This document shows, piece by piece, positions 1 to 7,745 of a DNA stretch of 64,000 bases. The stretch covers positions 708-64,707 of the forward strand of contig DIDP01000085.1 in NCBI GenBank assembly GCA_002418205.1, in the 5' to 3' direction. The stretch is from Anaerolineales bacterium UBA5797. GTDB lineage: Bacteria > Chloroflexota > Anaerolineae > Anaerolineales > Villigracilaceae. The number at the start of each line of letters is the position of its first letter. The stretch's first letter is position 1. The notes below the pieces were generated by a model. The model worked only from the letters and a program-made list of their open reading frames with translations, made no database searches and was not told where the DNA came from. The translations under genes and the position numbers were made by a program.

Positions 1-1499
1 TCCATGTCGCCGAGATGGTCCTCGGTGCCCTGAATGTCGGTCAGGATCTTATAACGGCCACTGTCATCTGTGATGAGGCCCATTGCCACACCGGAGACGG
101 GGGCTTTGATCGGGACACCTGCATCCATCAGCGCCAGTGTCGAACCGCAGACCGATCCCATGGACGTGGAGCCATTGGAGGACAATGCCTCGGACACAAC
201 ACGAATCGCATACGGGAAGGATTCCTCGCTCGGGATGACAGGTTCCAGTGCGCGCTCTGCCAGCGCCCCATGCCCGACCTCGCGCCTGCTCTGGCCTCGA
301 AGAGGCTTGGTCTCGCCTGTGCTGAACGGCGGGAAGTTGTAGTGATGCATGTAGCGCTTGGTGTCATTGGGGGACAGGTTGTCCAGTTCCTGTGCCTCGC
401 CCAACGTGCCGAGTGTGGCAAAGGACAGGATCTGCGTCTCGCCGCGGGTGAACAGACCGGTGCCGTGCGCGCGTGGCGACACGTTCACCTCGCACCAGAT
501 CGGGCGGACCTCGGTCGGCGTGCGCCCGTCGGGACGTTTGCCCATGCTCAGGATGCGCTCGCGCACCACCGCCTGCTCCGCCAGTTCGAACGCCTCGCGA
601 AACATGTTGACCGGCATGTAATCGGCGGCATTGCTGCCTTCGGGAACAACGGTCAATTCCGCTTCGGCTTGTTCCTTGATGGTCGTCATGCCGGTGTAGA
701 ACTCCACCTTGGAGAGCGGTTTGTCGAGCAATTCGTTCATCGGTCCGCTGACGCGGTCGAAGACCTTCTTCCTCGTCTCCTCGCTCGGCAGGAACAATTC
801 CACTTCGCGCTTCGGTTTGCCGACCTCTTGTGCCATTTGCAGTTGCAGGTCGATCAGCGGCTGGAGGGATTTGTGCCCCAGTTCGAGGGCCTCCACCATC
901 ACATCGTCAGGGATTTCGTCCGCGCCGCATTCGACCATGAGAATGGCGTTTTTGGAGCCGGCAATCCTCAGGTCCAGGTCGGAGGCGTCCATCTGGGCGA
1001 AGGACGGGTTGATGACAAATTCACCGTCCACGCGCCCGACGCGTACCGCGGCGATCGGTCCGTTCCACGGGATGTCCGAGATCATCAGCGCGGCGGATGC
1101 GGCGTTGATGGCGAGGATGTCGAGCGGGTTGACGCCGTCCGAGGAATGCGAGTAAACGATAACCTGCACCTCGTTGCGCATGCCGTCCTGGAACAATGGG
1201 CGGATGGGGCGGTCGGTCAGGCGGGCGGTCAGAATCGCCTCGGTGTGCGCCCGGCCCTCCCGTCGGAAGAACGAGCCGGGGATCTTACCGCCGGCATACA
1301 GCCTTTCCTCATAGTCCACGCTGAGCGGGAAGAAGTCGATGCCTTCGCGCACACCGCCCAGGGTGGCGGTGGCGAAAACGATGTTCTCGCTCGTGCCGAA
1401 GGTCACCGCGCCGCCCGCCTGCCCGGCCAGTTTGCCGGTCTCGAAGGTCAGAGTCTGCCCTCCGACGGTGGTTGAATATTTCTTTGATTCGGGTTTCAT
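1..1499 (-). CDS. pnp: Polyribonucleotide nucleotidyltransferase (PNPase), 3' part missing
   Basis: Phosphorolytic 3'-5' exoribonuclease of mRNA turnover. About 499 N-terminal residues are visible and the frame runs off the left edge of the window, so the catalytic end and the KH/S1 RNA-binding domains lie outside. The translation starts MKPESKKYSTTVGGQTLTFE and shows RNase PH domain 1 (FFPLSVDYEERLYAGGKIPGSF), the linker helical domain, and RNase PH domain 2 with GRTPTEVRP, GTGLFTRGETQ, FPPFSTGE and SVCGSTLALMDAGVPIKAPV. The ATG at 1499 is preceded by an AGGAG ribosome site. It lies 262 bases downstream of rpsO on the same strand, the classical rpsO-pnp arrangement. Confidence 0.97.
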   Translation of the reverse strand, partial: MKPESKKYSTTVGGQTLTFETGKLAGQAGGAVTFGTSENIVFATATLGGVREGIDFFPLSVDYEERLYAGGKIPGSFFRREGRAHTEAILTARLTDRPIRPLFQDGMRNEVQVIVYSHSSDGVNPLDILAINAASAALMISDIPWNGPIAAVRVGRVDGEFVINPSFAQMDASDLDLRIAGSKNAILMVECGADEIPDDVMVEALELGHKSLQPLIDLQLQMAQEVGKPKREVELFLPSEETRKKVFDRVSGPMNELLDKPLSKVEFYTGMTTIKEQAEAELTVVPEGSNAADYMPVNMFREAFELAEQAVVRERILSMGKRPDGRTPTEVRPIWCEVNVSPRAHGTGLFTRGETQILSFATLGTLGEAQELDNLSPNDTKRYMHHYNFPPFSTGETKPLRGQSRREVGHGALAERALEPVIPSEESFPYAIRVVSEALSSNGSTSMGSVCGSTLALMDAGVPIKAPVSGVAMGLITDDSGRYKILTDIQGTEDHLGDM

Positions 1500-1721
1500 T
1501 TTGTCTCCTATGACTGCCTACGAAGATCTCTTACCGCGCAATGTTTAAAGAGCGCGAAGACTCGTTAAAGAATCCTTGCGTTCTTCGTGATCTTTGCGGT
1601 TGATTTTTTCTGGTCAACGTAAGCCTTAATTGTGTTCCGCCTGGTGTCAGGGACTGAAAAGCAGGGATGACGCCTGGCGTCATTCGCGCTGTTCAATTCC
1701 TGACTCGCGGATCGATAAATT

Positions 1722-1749
1722 GTAGGGGCACGACATGTCGTGCCCCTAC
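1722..1749. repeat. 28-bp perfect palindrome in the rpsO-pnp spacer
   Basis: The left arm GTAGGGGCACGACA is followed directly by its exact reverse complement, with no loop. It lies 12 bases after the rpsO stop on the transcribed strand. It resembles dispersed GTAGGGGC-type palindromes found in many environmental bacterial genomes. It has no T-run on the minus strand, so it is not an obvious intrinsic terminator. It could be a processing or stability element of the rpsO-pnp transcript. The rest of the 1500-1761 spacer has no gene; around 1560-1620 it carries a TTGCGTTCTTCGTGATCTTT stretch typical of another dispersed repeat. Confidence 0.8.
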
Positions 1750-1761
1750 GGGTTGCCGTTC

Positions 1762-2034
1762 CTATTTGTGGCGCAGTTTCAAGCTCTCGGTGACTGCCAG
1801 ATAACGCTGGTAATCAGACTTGCGGAGGTACGCCAGCATACGGCGTCGCTGTCCGACAAGTTTGAGCAATCCACGCCGGCAGGATTCATCCTTCTTGTTT
1901 GCCCGCAGGTGATCGGTCAACTGCTGGATGCGGCCCGTCAGGATGGCGATTTGCACTTCCGGTGAGCCGGTATCCGACTCATGACGGTGGTAATCCGTAA
2001 TGAGTTTGGTTTTGACTTCTTTTTGTAAAGGCAT
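1762..2034 (-). CDS. rpsO: 30S ribosomal protein S15
   Basis: A 90-residue primary 16S rRNA-binding protein of the small subunit, at the usual family length. Visible signatures are TKLITDYHRHESDTGSPEVQ, LTGRIQQLTDHLRANKKDE and the rRNA-binding segment GLLKLVGQRRRMLAYLRKSD followed by YQRY. The initiator Met is followed by PLQKEV. A GGAAAG ribosome site sits about ten bases upstream. It is followed by pnp on the same strand. In other bacteria S15 controls its own translation through the mRNA leader; that is known for the family and was not demonstrated here. Confidence 0.98.
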   Translation of the reverse strand: MPLQKEVKTKLITDYHRHESDTGSPEVQIAILTGRIQQLTDHLRANKKDESCRRGLLKLVGQRRRMLAYLRKSDYQRYLAVTESLKLRHK

Positions 2035-2124
2035 GACGTTTGCTTTCCTTTCTTTAGATTATGCAGGTCTCCATGCGAGAAGTCCGCCGAGGCGAACCGC
2101 TTGCAGGACCAGTCACGGGCAAAA

Positions 2125-2133
2125 ATTATACCA
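2125..2133 (-). promoter_or_regulatory. Candidate extended -10 promoter of rpsO
   Basis: On the minus strand TGGTATAAT forms an extended -10 box about 90 bases before the rpsO start. No good -35 was found. The intervening leader is GC-rich and could fold, which would fit S15 autoregulation; this is inference only. Confidence 0.45.
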
Positions 2134-2206
2134 GAAATTAGACTTATTTCCCTGCGGCGGGAACGCCCGAACGCCCTCGCCGATGCCCATATTTCCTACC
2201 GGTTTC

Positions 2207-2728
2207 TCATGCCTTCGTGTCGTCATGATGAGACAAGTCATTGGAGATTTGTGCCGCGTGGACCTCAAAATGTCCGCTCACGTACCGATACAGACGCTCG
2301 ATGCTTACCTCTCCTGCAAGTTCGGATACGAAGGAGTTGGGATAGACGATCGACCTGGCGAAATCCTCCTCCCGCATCTGCTTCAAACCGGACAGGATGC
2401 CTGTGTGCCCGGTTTCATAAGCCTTGCGCAAACCCCGACGCGTTACGCGTTTCCCCCGGCGCGCAAAACGCGCATTGACCCAATTGAACATGCCGGATGT
2501 CAGATCGTTCATCGCCAGTTGGAACAACCCGCGTGCATGAAGCAACATCCAGATCTCGAATCGCAGGGCGACCGGTCCCAGGGTGATGTGATACAACACA
2601 TCGCCGACCGTCCAGGCGGGGTTTGTGCTTGGATGAGCATATAAGGCCTCGGGAACGGAATCAAGCAGGTGATGAAAGTCCCGACGCGTGTTTTCCAGTT
2701 CCAGAGCCAGTTCATCCTTGAGGTTCAT
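2207..2728 (-). CDS. DinB-family protein
   Basis: A 173-residue four-helix protein of the DinB/YfiT-like superfamily, whose members bind a divalent metal through three histidines and often act as thiol-dependent transferases. Candidate ligands are H47 in WTVGDVLYHITLG and H153/H157 in the SGHFEVHAAQI segment near the C-terminus, the usual spacing. The start lies directly against the stop of the upstream ABC permease with no gap, so it is the last gene of a six-gene minus-strand directon. The substrate cannot be inferred. Its strand partners suggest co-expression with the exporter rather than a shared pathway. Confidence 0.8.
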   Translation of the reverse strand: MNLKDELALELENTRRDFHHLLDSVPEALYAHPSTNPAWTVGDVLYHITLGPVALRFEIWMLLHARGLFQLAMNDLTSGMFNWVNARFARRGKRVTRRGLRKAYETGHTGILSGLKQMREEDFARSIVYPNSFVSELAGEVSIERLYRYVSGHFEVHAAQISNDLSHHDDTKA

Positions 2729-3514
2729 TTACACTTCCACCTGGATCGCGCTGCCCGATTCATAGCGTTTCAGCCCCAGCCTGAAAACCGTCACTGCCAG
2801 ACCCAGGAAGATGGTCGCCCCCAGCAGGAGTTCCGCCAGAGTCTGCCAGGTGAAGCGGGTGATGAACTCCGCAGGGACCGCGCCGACCAACGCAGCGGGG
2901 ATGATGGTGAACAGGATCAACTTGGCGTAATTGTCGAAGAGTGTGATCGGGTAGATGCCGAATGTAAGAATTGCATTGAGCGCCAGCGCGCTGAAGTTGC
3001 TCATCATGCCGAACCAGAACGCGAGACTCTGCATCAGGATCAGGAATGCCGCGAAAACGGCAGCCGCCAACAGCGTGGCAAGGACGAAGCGCAGTAATCC
3101 ATCCCACGTGAATTGACCGGAGATGGCGTAGCTCACAAAGCCATAGGTGAAGTCTCCCATCCCGCTGGCGATCATGCGACTCGAAACCGTGTGCAGTAAA
3201 ACCGGCCGCGGCAGGGACAGGTAGTAATCGAGGCGTCCCCTGGCGATGATGTCGCTGAGGTTGAACGCGTTGCCGAACAGCAGGCTGACCAGACCGAAAG
3301 AACTGGCAAGCACCCCATAGGTGATGTACATGTCCTGAATGCCCCAGCCACGCACATCCTTAAAGCGGTCGAAGAAAATGATCCAGATCACGAAGTACAT
3401 GAAATCGTTTGCCATCATGCCGATGGCCTGGGTCAGGAACGAGACGCGGTATTCCATCACCGAGAGCAGGTTGGTCTTCCAGATGGCGAGCAGGAATTTG
3501 AGTTCCTTGAACAT
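2729..3514 (-). CDS. ABC-2 type permease subunit
   Basis: A 261-residue integral membrane protein with six predicted helices and a cytoplasmic N-terminus (MFKELKFLLAIWKTNLLSVMEYR). It resembles the ABC2_membrane_6 / DUF990 permeases; the segment IIARGRLDYYLSLPRPVLLHTVSSRM is characteristic of that family. These proteins pair as two half-channels with a separate ATPase. A second homologous permease lies two bases upstream, so the two probably form a heterodimer. No ATP-binding subunit is adjacent, which is unusual; it must be encoded elsewhere or shared. The substrate is unknown. Confidence 0.85.
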   Translation of the reverse strand: MFKELKFLLAIWKTNLLSVMEYRVSFLTQAIGMMANDFMYFVIWIIFFDRFKDVRGWGIQDMYITYGVLASSFGLVSLLFGNAFNLSDIIARGRLDYYLSLPRPVLLHTVSSRMIASGMGDFTYGFVSYAISGQFTWDGLLRFVLATLLAAAVFAAFLILMQSLAFWFGMMSNFSALALNAILTFGIYPITLFDNYAKLILFTIIPAALVGAVPAEFITRFTWQTLAELLLGATIFLGLAVTVFRLGLKRYESGSAIQVEV

Positions 3515-3516
3515 GC

Positions 3517-4329
3517 TCAGCCTCCGTTCACCGTTAATTGCGCGATGCCGCGCCGGTATGCCAGCGTGAGCAGTACGCCGAGCACGGCGATCCAGACGAT
3601 CTGGTATGCCATCACGTTGACGAAGATCTCAAGGCTGGGTGTGACGAATAAACGCGCCGGTCCATAGATCATGCTGGAGAAGGGCAGAGACTTTGCGATG
3701 GACTGGATCCATTGCGGATAAAAATCGAGCGGGATCAGCAATCCGCCCAGGAGGAAGGCGAACTTCTGATAGATCCACATGAACGCGGAGACGTCTTCGA
3801 ATGTGAAGGCGGAGAGACCGATCATTGCCATTACGCAGAAGTGGAGCGTCCACGCGCCGAGGATGGCGGGCAGGGCGACGATGAGTCCTGCCGGCTGGTT
3901 TGGCGCGCCGACCAGCCACCAGACGACGATGCCGCCGAACAGGGCATTCATAAGGGTGCGGAAGATCGTTTCGCCCATGGTGGTGCTGAACTGATACAGC
4001 ATGAAGTCGTAGGGCTTGTTGAGGATATAGGCGATCGAGCCGTCCTTGACGTTCTCCGAGATCGTGCGCGCAAGCGGAGGGCGTCCCAGCTCGATGGTCT
4101 CTGCCAGCATGAGATACCAGAGCGTATCACGCAGGGTCAAGCCGCCGATCACCTCGGTACCTGATGCGGCGAAGGTGATCTTCCAGAGTTGATAGAAGAC
4201 CCACATGAACGGTACGATCATCAGGCTGCGTCCGATCAATTCACCTGGATATGCGAGGCTGTTGATGAGCGTGATCTGAAAGATCGACCAGTATTTACGA
4301 ATGGAATTCATGGTTAGATTGTTGATCAC
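3517..4329 (-). CDS. ABC-2 type permease subunit
   Basis: A 270-residue membrane protein with about six helices, homologous to its downstream neighbour and of the same ABC2_membrane_6 / DUF990 type (SENVKDGSIAYILNKPYDFMLYQF). The GTG at 4329 overlaps the stop of the cyclase gene by four bases, which suggests translational coupling. The first internal ATG is at 4311 and is an alternative start; neither has a clear ribosome site. It probably forms the exporter channel with the gene ending at 2729. The ATPase partner is not present locally. Confidence 0.83.
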   Translation of the reverse strand: MINNLTMNSIRKYWSIFQITLINSLAYPGELIGRSLMIVPFMWVFYQLWKITFAASGTEVIGGLTLRDTLWYLMLAETIELGRPPLARTISENVKDGSIAYILNKPYDFMLYQFSTTMGETIFRTLMNALFGGIVVWWLVGAPNQPAGLIVALPAILGAWTLHFCVMAMIGLSAFTFEDVSAFMWIYQKFAFLLGGLLIPLDFYPQWIQSIAKSLPFSSMIYGPARLFVTPSLEIFVNVMAYQIVWIAVLGVLLTLAYRRGIAQLTVNGG

Positions 4330-5405
4330 GAAGATTGGTTTTCGTTGAAAATAAACCTGAAAACACCGTACTCACGGGCAACGATCTTGTGGGCCTCCTG
4401 CTTCAACAATTGATCGTCAAACTTCTGAAACATTTTCTCCCGAGGCGTGCCCTTGAATTCATCTTTGATTCTGCCACTGGTTATCACGGAAATCTTGTCT
4501 TTTTTCACGCTATAAAGCCTGTCGAATTCCGATAGATATGTAGTTGTGTGGATGTCGTCTCCATAAACAAAGGAACGGATGACGTTCAGGTTTCCCTTGT
4601 GCAATCCGATGGAAAGACCCATTCTGTATCGCTCGATTATCCCTTCCCAGTTCCTGCCAAGCAACTCAATGGCCTCCAATGTGCGTTCACCTTCTGTGAA
4701 CGTGAAAAAATATTGGTCGCCAACCACCTGGCGGACTGTGCCGCCGTATTTTTCGCATACATCATTGATCAGGTCGTCACATTCGAGGAGGAAGTTTTCG
4801 ATCAACTCGATATTGTTCGATTTCACGAAGCGCGTGAACCCCCTTGTGTCGGTAAATACAATATATTGATCGGTTAGCACGCGAGTTCTTTGTTTTTGCT
4901 CCACTCTGTGGACTTTTTCAGGTTCCCGGAATCCTTTGAAATTGAATTCATTCACAAATGATGTCTGAACTTCTGCCTTGTTTAACACCAGCCACGCCGC
5001 GTGCGACAGATAAATCTCATCTGGTGGCGTGACCTTTTCGATCCGGGCGGTGAGACTCATGACTGTACCGATCGTATCCTTCTCTTGCTGGAGGATGTCG
5101 CCAACTGTAATCACGGCGCGGATGGCCAGCCTTTGTTTTTCTCCTTTGCCTGCCTGTATGACTCGCAGAGATTGATGCATTTCAATGGCGGCGAGGACCG
5201 CGACCGTCACGCTGGGAAATTCGATCCAATAGGCATCACCTTCCTGGTCGAATATTGAACCATGATGGCTGACGACAATATCAAGGATGAATTGCTTGTG
5301 CTGCCTTCTTTGCAATCCCATCTCAGATCGTGTCAACTCTGCCAGGCGCGGCGTGGAGTCGACGATATCCGTTTTCAATATGACGGTCGTGCGGTAGTTT
5401 GCCAT
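4326..5405 (-). CDS. Tandem class III nucleotide-cyclase domain protein
   Basis: A soluble 359-residue protein with two adenylate/guanylate cyclase homology domains in tandem. Domain 1 (about 1-170) shows metal-site aspartates in VILKTDIVDST and the GD motif in DQEGDAYWIEF. Domain 2 (about 180-355) has YIVFTDTRGFTRF and VVGDQYFFTF. The transition-state region is weak: GTVMSLTARI replaces the usual N-x-AAR in domain 1 and no clear equivalent is seen in domain 2. Activity could therefore be reduced or regulatory. No sensor domain is attached. An AGAGG site precedes the ATG. It sits between a DUF2785 gene (22-base gap) and the ABC permeases (4-base overlap). Confidence 0.8.
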   Translation of the reverse strand: MANYRTTVILKTDIVDSTPRLAELTRSEMGLQRRQHKQFILDIVVSHHGSIFDQEGDAYWIEFPSVTVAVLAAIEMHQSLRVIQAGKGEKQRLAIRAVITVGDILQQEKDTIGTVMSLTARIEKVTPPDEIYLSHAAWLVLNKAEVQTSFVNEFNFKGFREPEKVHRVEQKQRTRVLTDQYIVFTDTRGFTRFVKSNNIELIENFLLECDDLINDVCEKYGGTVRQVVGDQYFFTFTEGERTLEAIELLGRNWEGIIERYRMGLSIGLHKGNLNVIRSFVYGDDIHTTTYLSEFDRLYSVKKDKISVITSGRIKDEFKGTPREKMFQKFDDQLLKQEAHKIVAREYGVFRFIFNENQSS

Positions 5406-5427
5406 ACAGCCTCTCTAATCCGGCCAA

Positions 5428-6288
5428 CTAATATGGGGCGAGGGTGTTTACGGCTTCCATGATCAGGCCATGAATTTCTTCTTTTTCCGTAGTTCCGTTC
5501 GCAGGCAGAGATGTTACCAAAATGCTCCTCAAAAAATTACGGACGTTGTGAAACGACCTTGCCTGCTCTTCGTCAATATAAGCGCCCTTCCAAGATTCTT
5601 CAGGATCAGTAAAGGACTTGAGCCAGGATTCCAGAAACTCCATCGAAAGCGTATCTCTTTGCAGGACCGCCATTACCGCATTGGCAAGTCGTTCATCTTC
5701 ACCGTGGATGTAAACCCAGTCTGTCGAGCGGATCAGTTTGTCCGCGATACCTCGTAGGATCTTTTCGTGATCCTCTTTGCCGGTAAAGCGATTCTTTCCG
5801 AGCACCAGCATCAGGTCTGCGGTGTGGGCGAGGGCGTGCGCCCAGCCCTTGATCGGGACATGACCGCGCGGGTCTTTCTCCGCTTCGAGGTACCACAGTC
5901 CCTTTTCGAGAATGGATTGGATCTGTTCTTCATCGAGCAAAGGCTTCTTGTTGTCGTTATGAATGATCTCTGCCAGGAACAGGATCGAGAAGGTGCGCAG
6001 AAAGACCGAATCCGATTCTGTTTCACCGATGCCATATTCCAGATTCGACAATAGTTTACCCACATGAGATCGAAGGTCATCCGCAGAATACATCCCGCGC
6101 TTTAACCAATTGGCATAGACGATGTAGGCAATGTCATCGCGTAGCTCGGGGTCGGTACTTCCCAGATAACCAAACAGGGTTTCGGTCAATTCTTCGAGCA
6201 AATGATCCTCGGGGATTTTGTAATCGTTCTTTGCGATGGAACTCCAGAATTCCTTATCGAGCGATGAAAAGCCAGTCGGTGATTTCAT
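5428..6288 (-). CDS. DUF2785-like helical protein
   Basis: A 286-residue, mostly alpha-helical soluble protein without signal or membrane segments. The central block (DPELRDDIAYIVYANWL, then GWAHALAHTADLMLVLGKN, then VYIHGEDERLANAVMAVL) matches what I recall of DUF2785 proteins, whose function is unknown. A GGAG site precedes the ATG. It starts six bases after the stop of the MBL/rhodanese gene and is followed 22 bases later by the cyclase gene. Assignment to the family is from memory and is moderately sure; no activity is claimed. Confidence 0.65.
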   Translation of the reverse strand: MKSPTGFSSLDKEFWSSIAKNDYKIPEDHLLEELTETLFGYLGSTDPELRDDIAYIVYANWLKRGMYSADDLRSHVGKLLSNLEYGIGETESDSVFLRTFSILFLAEIIHNDNKKPLLDEEQIQSILEKGLWYLEAEKDPRGHVPIKGWAHALAHTADLMLVLGKNRFTGKEDHEKILRGIADKLIRSTDWVYIHGEDERLANAVMAVLQRDTLSMEFLESWLKSFTDPEESWKGAYIDEEQARSFHNVRNFLRSILVTSLPANGTTEKEEIHGLIMEAVNTLAPY

Positions 6289-6294
6289 TTGTCT

Positions 6295-7689
6295 TCAACT
6301 CCGTCCGTCTTTCACCACCTCGAACTTGCGCATTTTCCACATGTTGATCCCGCCCTCCACCTGGATCACATTGTGATAGCCGCGCCGCTTCAACACCGAG
6401 ATCGCAGACATCGAACGATTGCCGCTCGCACATTGGACCGCCAGCGGTTTGTCGTGCGGGAACGGCAGTTCGTCCCACGCCATGCGTCCACCTTCGAAAT
6501 GGATCGCATTTGGGATATGCCCTTCATCCCACTCCGATTTCATCCTCACATCGATCAGCATGACCTCCTCCAACCGTTCACGCAACTCTTTGGAACTCAT
6601 GCTTTGTATGGTTGCAACAGGATAGTCACGCGCCCAGGCATCGATCCCGCCTTCGAGGTAGCCGGCGATGTCATCATAGCCGATGCGGATGAGTTGCCGC
6701 GTCGCCTCGGACCTTTGGGCTGCATCCTCCGCAGCGAGCAGGATCCGGCTCCCAAACGGGATCAGCCAACCCGTCCATGTGACGAGCGGCGCGTCCACGC
6801 GGATGCCGTACGAGTTGGGGATGTGTCCCGCGCCGAACGCCTTGTTATCGCGCACATCCAGCACGACCGCGCCCGGGTCAGCATCCAGCATGGCTTTGAC
6901 TTCACCGGCCGATAACGGCTTGAGGATCGGAACACCACCCAAAACCTTCGCGCCTTTTTGATTGATGCCGCGCATGTATTTGTAATAGGTTGGATACGAT
7001 GGCAGACCGGTCAGCGCGCGTTTGACGAACTCCTCTTCTGTCTGTGGCTGTGCCAGCGCGTTGGTTTTGCGTTCTCTGCCAATCGTGGTGGTTCGGTCTG
7101 GCGAGGACGGCGCGACGCAGAATGATCCCGCACCGTGTGTGGGAAAGACCTCCAGTTCATCAGGAAACTTCAGCAGTTTGTCGTGAATGGTGTGATAGAG
7201 GTGACGCGCCAAAGGCTGTGTGAGTTCATGCGAAAGGAGATCCGTGCGCGCTGCGCCGCCGACGATCAACGCGCCGCCACTGAAGAGCGCCGATGGCGTT
7301 TTACCGTCCGCTTCGGTGATGAGGAACGAGATATGTTCGGGTGTGTGCCCGGGCGTCGTCATCACGCGGACCTGGAACGCGCCGAGGTCGATGACCGAAT
7401 CTTCCGTCAGCGGCAGATGCTCGAAGGCGACATTTGCCTCCGCGCTCGCGCCGATGACCGCGCCGGCCTGGTGCGCGATCTCGCGGTTGCCGGAGACAAA
7501 GTCCGCGTGCAGATGGGTATCGAGGACATGCGTCAGCGTAAGACCAGGTTCGGAAGCGGCATGCAGGTAGCGGTCCACGTCGCGAAGCGGATCGATCAAT
7601 ATCCCCTTTTTCGTAGCATGTGATCCGATCAGGTAGGCGGAATTGCCAAGTCCCGTGTCTACAAAAGACTGGATAAAAAAATGTTCCAT
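6295..7689 (-). CDS. MBL-fold hydrolase with two C-terminal rhodanese domains (persulfide dioxygenase-like)
   Basis: A 464-residue fusion of the ETHE1/CstB type, whose characterised members oxidise low-molecular-weight persulfides. The MBL domain (about 1-235) carries H59-L-H61-A-D63 (THLHADFVSG) and TPGHTPEHIS. The residue after the Asp is Phe, as in several CstB-like proteins. Rhodanese domain 1 (about 260-360) has lost its cysteine (SRILLAAEDAAQ). Rhodanese domain 2 (about 370-455) keeps C in VQCASGNRSMSA and is probably active. I chose the ATG at 7689 rather than 7704 because a TATAAT box ends seven bases before it, which implies a leaderless transcript. It heads a six-gene minus-strand directon. 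Confidence 0.86.
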   Translation of the reverse strand: MEHFFIQSFVDTGLGNSAYLIGSHATKKGILIDPLRDVDRYLHAASEPGLTLTHVLDTHLHADFVSGNREIAHQAGAVIGASAEANVAFEHLPLTEDSVIDLGAFQVRVMTTPGHTPEHISFLITEADGKTPSALFSGGALIVGGAARTDLLSHELTQPLARHLYHTIHDKLLKFPDELEVFPTHGAGSFCVAPSSPDRTTTIGRERKTNALAQPQTEEEFVKRALTGLPSYPTYYKYMRGINQKGAKVLGGVPILKPLSAGEVKAMLDADPGAVVLDVRDNKAFGAGHIPNSYGIRVDAPLVTWTGWLIPFGSRILLAAEDAAQRSEATRQLIRIGYDDIAGYLEGGIDAWARDYPVATIQSMSSKELRERLEEVMLIDVRMKSEWDEGHIPNAIHFEGGRMAWDELPFPHDKPLAVQCASGNRSMSAISVLKRRGYHNVIQVEGGINMWKMRKFEVVKDGRS

Positions 7690-7695
7690 GGACGG

Positions 7696-7701
7696 ATTAT
7701 A
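7696..7701 (-). promoter_or_regulatory. -10 box of the MBL/rhodanese operon (leaderless)
   Basis: A perfect TATAAT on the minus strand lies six bases before the ATG at 7689, so transcription would begin at or next to the start codon. TTGTAC lies 20 bases further upstream, a long spacer. The whole divergent intergenic region is only about 56 bases. Confidence 0.6.
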
Positions 7702-7745
7702 CATCCCTCGAATGGGATGTTGTACAATTATCCCCAGGAGGCTGC

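Noticed and set aside
15..1475. Long open frame on the plus strand (486 codons)
   Set aside because: It is antisense to the clearly recognisable PNPase gene and has a composition with no known domain; GC-rich codon bias keeps the opposite frame open.
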